Source of the DNA: Parasponia andersonii
Lineage: Eukaryota; Streptophyta; Magnoliopsida; Rosales; Cannabaceae
Direction: 5' to 3'
NCBI GenBank assembly: GCA_002914805.1
Contig: JXTB01000086.1
Location: 134,381-198,380 of the forward strand
Length of the DNA: 64,000 nt
Shown: positions 10,865 to 23,529 of the stretch, one piece after another
Layout: the number at the start of each line of letters is the position of its first letter
Numbering within the stretch: the stretch's first letter is position 1
Program-made: the position numbers and the translations under genes
Notes under the pieces: model-generated
The model's input: the letters and a program-made list of their open reading frames with translations, nothing else
Told to the model about the DNA's origin: nothing
The model's database searches: none

Positions 10865-11680
10865 GATATTCTATAAAAAAGAAACCACAATAGTTTTAAA
10901 GAAACCTTCGTAATTTCTTATAATTTATTTAGTTATAAAACATTTTACAAAAAAGAAAGTATAATAGTTTCTAAGAAACCTTCATGATTTCCTATGATTT
11001 GCTTAGTTACAGGACATTATGCAAAAAAGAAATAATTTTACATAAATCACAATAATTTCTAGGAAACTTTCGTCTTTTCATGTGATTTAGTTAGCGACGG
11101 ATCATTCTACGAAAAAAGAAAGCACAATAGTTTCTAAGAAATTTTCATTGTTTTTTGTGATTTGAAAAAGAAACCACAATGATTTCTAAAAAATTGTTGT
11201 GGTTTTCTGTGATTTACTTAGCTACATGGTATTTTGCAAAATGAAAATAACAATGGTTTTCAAAAAACTTTCTTGGTTTTTTATGATTTACTTAGTTATA
11301 GAGTATTCTGCTAAAGGAAACCAAAATGATTTCTAAGAAATCTTTGTGGTTTTCTATAATTTACTTAGTTATATAACATTCTGCAAAAAGAAAATTACGA
11401 TAGTTTTTAGGAAACTTTCGTAGTTTCTTATGATTTATTTAGTTATAGGACATTTTGCTAAAAAAAAAAAAAAAAACTACAATGGATTCTAGAAAATATT
11501 CGTAGTTTTCTATGATTTACTTACGTACATGGCATTCTGCTAAACGAAACTAAACTGGTTTTTAAGAAACTTTTGTGGTTTTTTGTAATTTACTTACACA
11601 CGGGATATTCTACTAATAGAAAACCAAATTGGTTTCTAGGAAACCTTTGTAGTTTCTTGCTAAAAAGCAAAATATTTATT
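10865..11680. repeat. Degenerate minisatellite, about 75-bp period, about 10 units
   Basis: The core TGATTTACTTAGTTA recurs near 10927, 11003, 11087, 11218, 11291, 11364, 11439, 11519 and 11592, with a truncated unit near 11160. Spacing is mostly 73-84 bp. Each unit also carries an imperfect palindrome (GAAACCACAA..TTTCTAAGAAA..TTTGTGGTTT) and a GGACATTCTGC-like string. Units differ by many substitutions and small indels. The flank at 11718-11752 shares a string with the right end of the TIR element at 32194-32807, suggesting the array sits inside a related element. Confidence 0.75.
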
Positions 11681-12284
11681 TACTAAAATGTCACCGCGTT
11701 TTCTAGCTCCCAAATTATTTAGAAAAATATCCTAAAAAGTCGTACGGAATTTTTATTATTTTTGAAAGATCATAAATTTGATAATATTTTTTGAAAAATA
11801 GGTATAAGTGTACAAAATCTTTTTTTTTTTAACTAATAACCCAAATGACAGTAGTAATTGTTATTATGACTGATTTAACTAGAATCACTAATTTGTTTTT
11901 CTTTGAAAAAAGCTCATCTTAAAAAGTAGTTCTTAAAAAATTTTAACTTGAAATTATCCTACTTACATCTATTTTTACTGCAGATACGTGAATAAGAACA
12001 ATGAAATTAATAGAAGTAGAACCATTAGTTCCCAAAATGACTTTTGCTGGATTTATTTTCTTTTTCTATTTTTGGGAATGAATTTTTTATTAAGATGAGT
12101 AATTTTGATCAGGACAAGTCATAATACTAATATTACGGGGAATCGTAATTTTTAAATGGTCCTAAAAGAGTCATTAATCATAATTGTTAAGTGGTCCTAA
12201 GAGAGTCATTTTATTATGAGATGGTCATATTTTCGTCCACTTCCCAAAGAATAGGCGTGACTTAATAAATAAATATAGAAAAAA
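11681..12284. other. Intergenic DNA after the minisatellite
   Basis: 11718-11752 matches, with changes, the right terminal region of the element at 32.2-32.8 kb (ATTTAGAAAAATATC then AAAGTC-TA-GGAA). The pair GGTCCTAAAAGAGTCATT / GGTCCTAAGAGAGTCATT at 12160-12202 is a small local duplication. No gene seen. Confidence 0.45.
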
Positions 12285-12705
12285 ATTTGATTTGTTATGA
12301 TAATTTTAAAAAAATTGAAAAATCCCAGATTTTGGAATTCTTTGAAAAATTCTAGATTGTAATTAGAAAAATAACATTGTTAAAAGTATTTATAACCATA
12401 CCCCTTTTTTTATTAATGGATGACACACTTAACAACTAGTTAAGTTATTTGAGGTAATTTGATTAGTTATTTCAAGTAACTAGACTAGTTATCCCAAATA
12501 ATCTGACTGGTCACCTCGAATATCATTGAACAATATTAATTTTGAAGAAAAATATTGTATTTTTATAAATATTTATTAAGAGTATTATTTTTTTGAAAGA
12601 ACTTTTAAAAAATAATTATTTTTTATAAAATTAATTCAGAATTTTTCAAAAAATTAATGTCCAATTTAAGATTTTTCAAATTTTGATACTTTAGACCTGT
12701 AATTT
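12285..12705 (-). repeat. Dispersed non-coding repeat, copy 2 (inverted relative to 9.1 kb)
   Basis: Its reverse complement gives the same ordered motifs as 9121-9425 (CAATGATATTCGAGG, GGATAACTAGTCTAGTTAC, CCATTAATAAAAA). It is somewhat longer, with extra copies of the AACTAGTTA-type motif in the middle. Confidence 0.5.
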
Positions 12706-12939
12706 TGTAAGAAGCTATATGATTATATTCTTTTAGCTACAATATTGAATTGATATAAGTAATGCTATACACAGTCATTTGTTACATGAATAAACTTGCA
12801 CAAATTATAAAATATGATTTTCAACCACATTTATTAAAGAGAACTTATTGAAACTAGGCATTTAAAAGTGTGTTTTAGCAAATGACCCATTTTTTAAAAA
12901 ATTATTTGCAAATAAACTTTTTAAGTAATAATATAATAT

Positions 12940-13695
12940 TTTTTTAAAAAACCCCATACATTTTTATTTATATCAAATTAAATATTCAATTTGTATTTTT
13001 CTGTCAAATAGGATCGTGCCCACAAATTTGATCAAAATTGAAACTTTAGATTGTCTAAAAGACACTTTTGCCCTTAAAACTCATAAAACATAATAAAAGA
13101 AAATTATAAAAATAAAATAGTTTAAATAATTGAGAGCACTTATAATGAATTGAAAAGGGGAAAAAACATGAATCTTATTTTTCTTCTATCATTCTTTTTT
13201 TAAAAAAAAAAACAAATTTATTTTTTTATAATTTAATTGTTTTAATTTCAATAATTATTATTTTCATTCAAAACGATTAAAAAAAGGAAAGAAAAGACAA
13301 GAATTTTTTTAAAAATTTTTACCATTCTTTTGTTAATTGTTTTGAATAATTTCAACTCTTTTAAAAAAAAAAAAGATGAAGACAAAATGGAAAATTTTGA
13401 CTTTTGTCATTATTTTTTTAATTGTTTTTGAAAATAGGTTTTTTTTAATAGCTATTATTTTCACTTAAGATTTTTTTTTTAAAAAAAAAAAGTGGAAGAC
13501 AGTGATAATTGGTTTCAATAATTATTATTTTTAACATATATTTTATGAGTTTCAAGGTTAAATATGTTTTTTAAAATAAACTAAAGTTTCAATTTTGATT
13601 AAACTTGTGGGTCTAGTCTTAGTTGATAGGATAATGCAAATTAAAGGTTTAATTTGATATAAAAGAAAAGGTGTGTATTTTTTTTTAATCAAACA
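12940..13695. mobile_element. Old long-inverted-repeat element, ends uncertain
   Basis: Left arm about 12950-13092 (TTTATATCAAATTAAA, GTGCCCACAAATTTGATCAAAATTGAAACTTTAG, CTTAAAACTCATAAAA) is repeated in reverse at about 13535-13690. The interior is A/T homopolymer-rich with no coding potential. Possible weaker pairing continues outward. No target duplication was identified, so the superfamily is unknown; the structure resembles the Mutator-type element at 7323. Confidence 0.55.
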
Positions 13696-14216
13696 CTAAA
13701 GATAATAGGTGTTTTTTCTTCTTTTTGGATATTGTCCCTTAGATTTAATTGTGACTTTTACCCTTTTTTTGTTACTTTGTCCCTACCCATAATACATTTA
13801 AATTTAAAAAGGGTTACATTTGTTTTGCGTAAATATTTAATTACAGTGTAACTACACTAGCCAGATATACATATTTGTTGAGTTCGACGATCAACTGTTG
13901 GTATAACTTAATAATTTGAAAATTTTCCCTAACTTTATGTAATGAAATTAGGACTAATTTACTTGCAGATGCATAACTTTAGGGTTTTTGTTGTCTGTGT
14001 TCATAGGTACCAGGCGAGAAGGATTGGAAATTGTGCTCTACTAAGGTTTCCCGTTTTTTGCTAGGGTTTCACATTTTCTTGTTACGACTTTGATCAATCT
14101 TGGTGATTTCACTTCTTTTGATCAATCTTGGTGATTTTGATCGTTCTTGGCTACTTTCTTGGCCATTTCTTTGCTATCTTGCATTTTTTCTTGATTATTC
14201 TTGCAAATTTTTAAAC

Positions 14217-16187
14217 ATGTCCACTCCATTAGATCGTTATACCTTTGCTTATCTACTCTCAGGTTATCCTTTTAATGATTATCACTTGAAATCTGCTCCT
14301 TCTCTTGATTCCAAGGATGGTTTGGATGCTTCAAAATTTGCCCGTAGTCGTGACTCTAACCTAGGGCTAGGGGTCGAATTGGCCAAGTGCTCTCTTGGGG
14401 GTGGTGGCAAATCTTTTAAAGATCTAGTTTTGGGTGATGCTTTTTTATGTGATGTTGCTACTGCCAATGCCAATCCAGGGCTTGTGGTTGGAAGAGTGTC
14501 GCGATCAGGTGGTTCTTTGGAAATTTAACATGACACCTCCACTTAAGGCTATACAGATTTCCATGGGTTCCTTTTTTTGTCAAAGATGATGGCAGATTTA
14601 TTCATAGGTCTAGAGTTGCTACACTTAAACTAACAAGTGTTGATGGGGTTATGTTGGGTTTGGGAGATAATCTGAATAAGGCTTCAGTATTGCTGATGCA
14701 ATTCCAATTTCTAGGTTACATTCGAAATCTAGGCTTGACATTATCTCTCATGATCCAATCAATTCTTTGAATGATAAGAGGACTCCTTTTTCTCAACCAA
14801 GTGTTTTGTAAGCTGGTATGCATGCTTTGCCTCCTTGTAACGAACAATCAGGTTATTCCTTGGGATCAAGTTTAGCGGTAGGTCCTTCTTTTGCAAATGT
14901 GGTAAGTGGTCTTACTCCCTAAGGTCAGATTGGTGTTAATAGTTCTGCTTCTTCTTTGAATGTGTTGAATTCCAAGGAGCCTATCATTGCTCCAGAATTA
15001 TCTAAACCAACTATTAAGGGTAATTATATTTATGTGAAAGTTGACGATCAGGTCTTGCAAAATAGAATGAATTTATGTCAGTTTTCTCTAATTGGACGGG
15101 TCTTTTTGTCCAAAAGTAATACTCCATGGAAGTTGGCTGACCTGAAATTTAAATTGCAATTTTTTTGGAAGTTTTCTCCTACTTGGCATTTAATCTCTCT
15201 GGCTAAAGGTTTTTTCCATATTCTTCTTGGTTCAGAGGAGGAAAAGAATAGAGTTTGGTCAATGGGCTCTTTGAATTTAAAGCTGAGAATTTTGCGTCTC
15301 CAACCTTGGTTTCCAAATTTCAACCCAGCTACCCAAAACAAGACTAACTCCCACATTTAGGTTAGGTTTTACGAGCTGCCTTGGGTCTATTGGAATTAGC
15401 AAATCCTTTCTGATTTAGCACGAGGTGTTGGTGTTCCCATCCAGTTTGATGAAATGACACTTAAAGGTGATTTTGGTCACTTTGCACGTATTTTAATTGA
15501 TATTGATCTTTCTAAGCCTTATCAGACTCTATAATGGTGGAGGTTGGTTCAGATTATCTATTTATGCTGTCAGAGTATGAACATCTTCCTGACTTTCGTA
15601 CTGCTTGCAAAACTATTGGCCATGTTGCCTCGGATTATAGGCATGGAAAATCTATTATAGCTACTTTTGACGGGGAAACGAAAGAGCGTGGTCGTTCGAG
15701 GTCTCGTAAGAGAGTTTATCACCCGATTACGAAGTCTTCGAAAACCACTAAAATTCCTATTAAAAATGCCTTTTCAGCTCTAAAGAAGGATCTTGCTATC
15801 GAGCCAAAAAACAAATAGGTGGAGATGAGAGGTAAACAAAAGTTATGGACTGAGGATGTTGATAATGCTGAAGTCGATGTTGTTCATGTTGTTAACGAGG
15901 ATGTCCATGTTGGCAATACGGATGTTACTAATGATGAAGACGATGTTGCTAATGTTTATTTCGGTAACACACTGCCTCAGAATAATGCTCCTTCTTCTCA
16001 ACCAGGGATAGATGTTCATGTTGAGACCCATTCAATAGCCTTTGCACAGCAACCTAATTCTTTAGCGGAGTTAAAAAGTGATAGTTTGAATACAAGTGAT
16101 CTTTCCCCTTTGAAAGTTTTTGATTCTAAAGACGAGGGTTGGCAGGAAGTTCAATCGAAGAAGAAAAAGAAAGCTTCTCTTATTTAA
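14217..16187 (+). pseudogene. LINE ORF1 (gag-like protein with DUF4283), broken
   Basis: Best start is the ATG at 14217 (MSTPLDRYTFAYLLSGYPF). The frame is lost after GGSLEI at 14528 and resumes in pieces. The segment at 14956-15360 carries a DUF4283-like core (GNYIYVKVDDQVLQNRMN, LIGRVFLSKSNTPWKLADLK, FHILLGSEEEKNRVWSMGS), continuing beyond its stop as RFYELPWVYWN and GVGVPIQFDEMTLKGDFGHF. A later segment is basic (RGRSRSRKRVYHPITKSSK), then acidic and Val/Asp-rich (15819-16187), ending in a lysine run. At least four stops or frame changes are present. Plant LINE ORF1 proteins of this type bind the element's RNA (family knowledge). Confidence 0.7.
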
Positions 16188-16234
16188 GCTCAGTATTCCA
16201 GGCCCATTACTCAGGCTACAAAAACAATTTCCCT

Positions 16235-19200
16235 ATGAAAGTCCTTTATTGGAATTGTAGAGGTGTCTCGAACCTTGGCACTCATCTATTTCTTAAGGAC
16301 TTGTGTGTGAGTCATCATCCTGACATCCTTCATTTAGCTGAACCAATGTGTGCATTTAGTTCTATTCCTACTTGTTTCTGGAGGTCTATTGGGTTATGTA
16401 GAAAAAATTGACCTAACACTTGGAAGAATCATGCATGCATGCTGATATAGAAAATATATGATTATATCATGAACGTAGCGGAAAAATTAGAAGATTTAGG
16501 TTTTAAAATTTTTACATGAAAACAGTTTTTCATAACCATATAACACACATGTATCATATACAGGATCATGTACAATATAAATCAAATCTAGATACAAAAT
16601 CCCTAGAGATGAGATTAGCTCTTGTAGCGTGTTCCTCCTTGATCTCCTTGTTGATGGTGATCAGACCTCCAACCCTAGATCTTCTTGTCTATGCTCTTGC
16701 TTTTGATTGATGAGATGAGTAGGCACCAAGTTGAAACCTATATAAGAGAACGATCAAGAACGCCTTCTTAATCCTATGTAACAATGGGATGTGAGATAGA
16801 ATTGTGAGATGATAGGAAACTTTTTCTCTCTCACTTAGCCTAGGGTAGCCGAATTCTCCTCTCTCTATGTGTCTTATGCATGTGACTCTCTAAGAGTTAC
16901 TAAGTAGTTTTTTTTCTCATATATCTTATATATATGAGACCCAAAACTGCTAACCCTAATCTAATTAGGATTGGGCTTGTTCTCCAATTTTGGTTTTGGG
17001 TGTATTTTTTATAAATATGTCCAACTCATGAAACTTATTTATAAAAATACAACTTCTGTATAGAATTATTATTTTACACAATTTCATAAAACTGATTTCA
17101 CAAATACCACCAACCAATTAATGAGCTTAATTGAGCTAGACAAGGGACCTAACAGATCCAAATAATCTAAGCTTCAATAATATGATAAATATATAATAAC
17201 TCTTACTATGGTATTTATATAAATATTATTAAGAAAGGGGACACTCCACTAAAGGCCCAATACTGCACTACACCTATTTACCTTTAAGTTACCATCTTTC
17301 TATCAAGGAATAATGTTGTCGATAATTTTGTTCTCAATGGCCATTTAGGCAAAATTATCAACCAATTTACAAAGTGAATACTAAGATCTTAAATTAATTA
17401 TTTCATGAATCTTGAAAGAATCTAAAGTGGCATTAATGTACAGTGTCCTTAACTATTTGGTGTTCCTACCAATTCATAAGTCATAATCTCTAATATGCCA
17501 AAGTTCACCTCTAATTTCATAAAGATTAGTCTTTTAACAAATCAAAAAATTATAACTCATGAAAGCAAGTCTAGTCAAACATCAAGAATTAAGATCTATA
17601 TGCTAAAAGCTAGTTTGTAATAATATAAGAATTGAGTTACGGCACTCTAATTTTTTATATTACCTGGTCCAGTTCAATACACATAATTTGTTTATGTTGT
17701 ATTAGTATTTCTATTAGAAGTCAGATACTTCAATGATTTGAGACACATCATTCTCGTTGAGATAGACAAATACTACAACCTATAGTAAATAAAGTATTCC
17801 ATCTTTATTTACAGATTGTAAACTTCTTCCTTTAGACTTAAATAAAGAAACAAGTCTCCCCATAATTGATACTTAATCATGTTTATTTCTTTATACACAT
17901 ATAAAGTCATGGAATCTTTTTCAGATGAATAAACTATTCAACTAAGATAGTCTAATCTAGCAAATATCATAATTGCATATAAGAGAAAGTTATTTATACT
18001 TAAAAGGGTAAAATTGGAAATCTTCTTTTTCGGGCAAAAATCCCAATAGGTTAAACCTGGTTGCTCAAAATGACAAATCACTTCCCTCACTTTTGGTTTT
18101 TTGCAATTCGACGGTGTGTAATTTTCAGGTTATTCTATCTCACGCTCAACATGTTTCTGTGTCTTTCCTTTTTAATGGTGATTTATTTTTTGCTAGCTTT
18201 ATTTATGCGAGTTGTGATTATTTAGTTCATCCAGACTTATGGGATTCTTTATCTTTCTTGCATGTGAATGGCCCCTGGCTAGCTCTGGGAGATTTTAATT
18301 CTGTTATAGGGGCACATGAAACTATAGATATAATCAAGCGTCGATCCTGTGAGGACTTCCGTGCTGGGGTTACTCTTTGTAATTTGATTGATTTAGATAC
18401 CTAAGGTCCTCGTTATACCTGGCATGTTTCAAGGGGTGGCCGAATTGTTATGTCCTGCCAGGATAGAGCTTTTTGTAATGAGGCTTTTCTTAAACATTGG
18501 AGTCAACTTGCTAGTATTTGCTTACTTCGTTTGAGATCGAACCATAATCCCCTATTGTTGTCTTGCAATTTAAACATCCCCACTGGGCTGTGATCTTTTT
18601 GTTTTCAAGGTATGTGGATTCTTCATTCGGGTTTCAAAGATTTAGTCTGCCAAGTTTGGTCTCGTCCTACTTTTGGATCGCCAATGTCTATTCTTGTTAA
18701 GAAGCTAAAGGATCTGAAATGTGCATTAATGGTTTGGAATTGGCAGGTTTTTGGTGATTTGAAGCGTAATATTTCTAAAGCTACCAAACAAGTCAATGTT
18801 ATTTAAGAGCGTCTTTCTATTGAGGGTGTTTCTGACGATCTTTTGTGCCAAGAGTCTGATACACTCTCTTCTCTGGATAATTTTTTGCTTCAAGAAGAGA
18901 CTTACCTTTGGGAGCAGAGTAGGGTTAAATAGCTTAAGGAGGGGGATCAGAATTCTAGCTTTTCCCATAATATGGTGAAATGTAGGAAAGCTAAAAAATT
19001 GTTGAGTCACATGAAAATTGGTGAGAATGTGGTTGAAGACTTACACTTGATCTCCAATCATATTCAATCTTTCTATTCAGATTTATTTGCCGAATCTCAT
19101 AATCATGTTAGAGATTTTTCTATGGTTCAAAAGGTTATTCCGAATATGGTTTCTTCCTTTGAAAATGTTAAGCTTTGTCGGGTTCCTAATAAAGAGAAAA

Positions 19201-22120
19201 TTCGGTTAACGGCTTTTGAAATGGATGCGCTGAGTGCTCTGGGTCCAGATGACTTTTTTGGGAAGTTTTTTCGATCTTATTGGGATATTGTGAGCTCAGA
19301 CATTGTTTCTGCTGTCCAGTAATTTTTTTGGTCATATCATTTACTTTCTAGTTTGAATTCTAATTTTGTGGTTTTAATTCCCAAAGTAGATCATGCTCTC
19401 TCTATTGACCAATACCGTCATATTATTTTGTGGAATTTCCTTTACAAACTTATTACGAAGATTATTGCTGATCGCTTTGGATGTATTTGCTCTCGTATCA
19501 TCTCACCAAATCAATTTGGTTTTGTGCTTGGTAGATGTATTAGGGATTATATTGTTAATGCATCGGAATGCTTTAATTTTTTGGACAAGAATAGCTTCAG
19601 AGGTAACTTAGTAATGAAATTGGACATAAAAAAAGCTTTTGATACTCTTTGTTGGGATTTTATTGAGGCGGTGCTTCTATCTTTTGTTTTTGGCAGAATT
19701 TTTGTTAATTAGGTGGCCAATATTTTTCACTCAGCACATCTTTCAATTTTAATTAATAGTGTTCCTTATAGTTATTTTGGTTGCTCAAGAGGTGTTCATC
19801 AAGGTAATCCTCTCTTTCCTTTGCTATTTGTCCTCGCTGAAGATTATTTAAGCCGTTACTTAGGTCTTTTGATTCAAAAATGTGTACTAGTTCCCAGGAC
19901 TTCAACTAGAAAGGAAAAGGCTCATTCCCATTTTCTTTTTACAGATGATGTTCTTTTATTTGCTAGAGCCTCAGCTTCTAATATTAGAGTTATTCTACAA
20001 GCATTACATGATTATGAAGTCTTATCTGGCCAACAGGTAAATTATAGTAAGTCCTTTATTTATTTTGGCCGAGCCCTCTCCTCTGCTTTGATTTCAGATT
20101 TATTGAATCTTATTGGAATGAGGAAGGGAGGATCCTCTTTGATCTATCTTGGTGTTCCTCTTTTTGTTGGCTCTCCTAAGCGTGCTTACTTTCAACCTTT
20201 GATAGATAAAATTCATGACAATTTTGAACACTGAAAAGGCTTGAATCTTTCAATGGCTGGTCGAGTTATTTTAATCAATTCGTTTATCATGTATCAGTTG
20301 TCTTATTCGTTTCAAGTTTATCATTGGTTGTCTACTCTTTTAAAGGAGTTGGTTTCATCCATTAGAAATTTTTTGTAGTCTGGCTCAACTAAGGTTACTA
20401 AACCTATTATTGTGTCTTGGAAGATGTATTGTAAAGCTAAGGAAGATGGTGGTCTTGGTCTTTGAGATCCTAGAATTCTTAATGCTGCTTTTTCTAAGAA
20501 ACTTTCTTAGAGTTTGTTTTTAAGTTCTTAAGGGGGAGATTTTTCTCCACTAGATTTTCTCCGAGGCGGTTTTAGAAGTCTTCGATTTGGTGTGGTCTGA
20601 GGGGTCATATCCAACCTTTACTTTATGAGTCAATTTGGTCCGTTAGTAGAAATTCTTCGGTTCATTTTTGTATAGACAATTGGCTGAGCTCTGCTTTAGT
20701 TGACTTGATTGATTACAATGATGTCATGGAGCCTAGATTTGATGCAACTATAGGAAATCTTGTTTCGGGCTCTGAATGGTCGCTTCCGGCTTCTTTCACT
20801 TCTGAATTTCTAATGCTGACCATTGAGATTCGAAAAATAGTTATTTGTAACTCTCTAGATTCACTTATTTGGCGTCATTCTTCCTTTGGTGAGATTACTT
20901 GTGCGAAGGTTTATAAATCTCTGGCAAGATTTTCAATGAAAGAGAGATAGGGTACTAAATTCTAGGCTGCCTTTAGACCTCCATCACGCTCCCCTGTTTT
21001 TTGGCAGCTGGTTCATGATAAACTTTCAACATAGCAGAATCTTGTTCGTCGTGGGTTTATTCTTCCTTCTTGTTGTCATTTTTGATTCCGTCATGAAGAG
21101 AGTGTTGAGCATCTCTTTATTTCTTTTGAGTACGCTCGACGTGTTTAGGGTGCAATCTCTTCAGCTTTTCAAAGCCATATTCAGCTTGATGGTTCTATTA
21201 TTGATCTTCGGCTAAATGCTCTTCAAGCTAACTTCAGCAGTCAATTAATGCAGCTCTGGCGAACAGTAATTGTTACCGCTACTTGGGTCATTTGGACATC
21301 ACAAAACAAATTAATTTTTGATAACAAGTTCGCCCCCAACTCCTCCGCCATCTCACTTATTTGGTGTGCAATCCGAGAATCAAATAGCTTTAGGTCTAGT
21401 ATTATGAAAAATTCTTTAGATGAGTTGCTCATTTTGAAATATTTTCATGTTGATTTAAAACCTCCTTAAGCTACCAAGATTATTGAAGTTTCATGGCGTC
21501 TTACTCCAGCAAGTTGGCTGAAAGTTAATACAGATGGCGTGACTTTTGGTTCTCCAGGTCTAGCTGGTTGTGCAAGCATTTTCCGTACTTCAAGAGGTTT
21601 TTATAGGGGCGGTTTTGTCATTCTTCTGGGTATCGCTTATGCTTTTGAAGCGGAACTCATGGCGGCCATTCATGCAGTTTTCTATGTATGGGAATTTGGA
21701 TGGAAGAGAATTTGGCTCGAAAGTGATTTAGCTTATTTGGTTTCACTTTTCAAGTCTCGTTTTTTGTGTGTTCCTTGGCGTTGGAAACCTGCTTGGCTTT
21801 GTTGTATCAACCTGATTTCTCAAATGTTTATTCATGTGTTGCATATCTTTCGAGAAGGGATTGTGGTAGCTGATCTAATGGTTTCTAGGGCTCTAAGTGT
21901 TCAATCACCAACTTGGTGGTATTCTACTCCTTTTTTTTTGTTCATGAAGCTCTTCATAAAGATTGTTTGGGTATTTGTAATTTCTATTTTTGTTAGTTGT
22001 CTTTTGTGTAAAATAATGTGCTCTTTTTTCTTTTTTGTGGTTTTTCTCACTAGGTTTTACACAAAAAAAATTTTAATGTGGCATTGTTGGGAGGTAGAAT
22101 CAATAGCATTATTTCGGTAA
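16235..22120 (+). pseudogene. LINE ORF2: endonuclease, reverse transcriptase, RNase H, broken and interrupted
   Basis: Starts MKVLYWNCRGVSN, the usual start of the APE-type endonuclease, and is cut at WRSIGL by the solo LTR; it resumes at 18054 as NLVAQNDKSLP. The endonuclease end shows GDFNSVIGAHE. The RT has FVVLIPKVDHALSIDQYRHI, NQFGFVLGRCIRDYI, MKLDIKKAFDTLCW, GVHQGNPLFPLLFVLAEDYL and the catalytic box FLFTDDVLLFARA near 19941 (TDD where FADD is usual). A zf-RVT-like region (HEESVEHLF, EYARRV) lies near 21090-21150. RNase H at about 21520-21900 keeps its D-E-D residues in VNTDG, AFEAELMA and WLESDLAYL. At least ten in-frame stops occur. Confidence 0.85.
16397..18048 (-). mobile_element. 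Solo LTR inserted in the LINE endonuclease region
   Basis: The 1652-bp insert starts TGTAGAAAAAATTGACC and ends AAAAATCCCAATA. It is flanked by the 5-bp target duplication GGTTA (16392-16396 and 18049-18053). On the minus strand it reads TATTGGGATTTTTGCCC...TTTTTTCTACA, i.e. an LTR with TG..CA termini and one changed base at the start. It has no gag or pol, so it is a solo LTR left by LTR-LTR recombination. Start sequence and style suggest a Copia-type LTR, but without internal sequence this is inference. A related copy lies on the other strand near 29.2-30.8 kb. Confidence 0.82.
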
Positions 22121-22284
22121 TCCTATTTGATTTCTCCTGGGATTTGGTTGAGATGTTTGTCTATTGTTTATTTTCTCATTTCCTTGAGTTTGGTACCTCT
22201 TCCTTTTTATAATTTATTTTAATTTAATTTAATTAATAATTATCAGAGGATTTTTCTCTCGATAACATTTATCCAAAAAAAAAG

Positions 22285-23529
22285 GAAGGTAATAAAATCG
22301 CTTAAGAATCAGTAAAATTAAATTTAAGGATTGATGATGAACTAATTTTGTTGGAAAAAACTCCTTGACTTATAAAGTCTATGTTTGAATTTGGTACCGT
22401 GGAGAAAACTTCTTATACGTTTAGCTTTAATAACACAAACTTTAAAGTGTAATTGGATCTTATTTGATTTATTTCTGAATGTAGAGTTAGTAGGGGCACA
22501 ACAAAAATCAATAATTATATAGTTAGAGGTAATAACTTAAGGTTTCCAGAAAAATCACATATAAATTTTAGGTTCTAAAATTCATAAAAGACATAATTGA
22601 AATTGTAATTATCATATATAACAGAACTTCATTTTATTTTCAAAAATATGTATAACTACAGTTTTAATGACAAAAAAAAAAAAAAAAGAAAAAAGAAAAG
22701 AGGAGAATGATAGGTAACTAATGTCATTATTGGTTTTTCTTCATCATGAAAGATAATGAATCCATGTCCATCTGGTGGGCTGCCCCTTTATTTAATTTTT
22801 ATCTACTTTTCCTTTCAAATGTGAAAGGTGTCAATTAGATATCTTCTAGCTGATTTAACAAATTGTTGCTAAATAATAAGATTGTAAAATTTCTGTCAGA
22901 TAATTTATTATCTGGCAAATAATTAAATTTGTTTATAAAATTGATCCTATGGCATGAATTCATGCTGGAGTTGGTAATTGTAAAGATGGTCCAGACTTAG
23001 TATCTTATAATTGTTGTACAAAATACTAATAATAAAAATTTGTCTGGTTTTAGTTATTAATTTGTTTTGTGAATGAGAGGAGTAACGGGAGAGTGTTGGG
23101 GCCATATAGGTGTGTGGGTGGGTAACCTATGATTATGAGACCCACTTTCACCTATGTGTCTAATCATCGTCTTCCTACTATATGTAATATTGTCTTCCTA
23201 ATATTGTCTAATCCATATATATATATATATAATTGATTATGTAAGCGCTGTCACTTTCTATATCCTTCCATTACATCAATCATCTTCATTTATTATTCAT
23301 AAAAAAAAAAATCTTCATTATTATATGCTTACCTTTCATCTTTTTGAATTAGTTTTTTATTCATAATATTTATGAGCGTGCTGATTTCATAAGAAGGTTG
23401 TGGACAATTTTACCCGTTAATTACAGCAACCTCCCATCTTTTCTCTTTTATCTTTTGTGGCTGATATTCATAATTATTTGTACGATCTGCATAAGGATTT
23501 TCATCCACTTTTGCTTGGATTATATTTTA
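22285..23529. other. Intergenic DNA downstream of the LINE
   Basis: AT-rich; poly-A run near 22672-22690 and (TA)n at about 23216-23231. No gene recognised. Confidence 0.45.

Larger units (their letters stand above)
14000..22284 (+). mobile_element. L1-type LINE with RNase H, decayed and interrupted
   Basis: The order is 5' leader, ORF1 (gag-like with DUF4283), ORF2 with an endonuclease start, reverse transcriptase, zinc-binding RVT domain and C-terminal RNase H, then a 3' region ending in an A-run at 22275-22284. This is the layout of plant L1 elements. About 6.6 kb belong to the LINE; 16397-18048 is a solo LTR inserted into it. Many stops make it non-functional. I found no convincing target-site duplication, so the 5' border (about 13.99-14.05 kb) is approximate. 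Confidence 0.88.
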
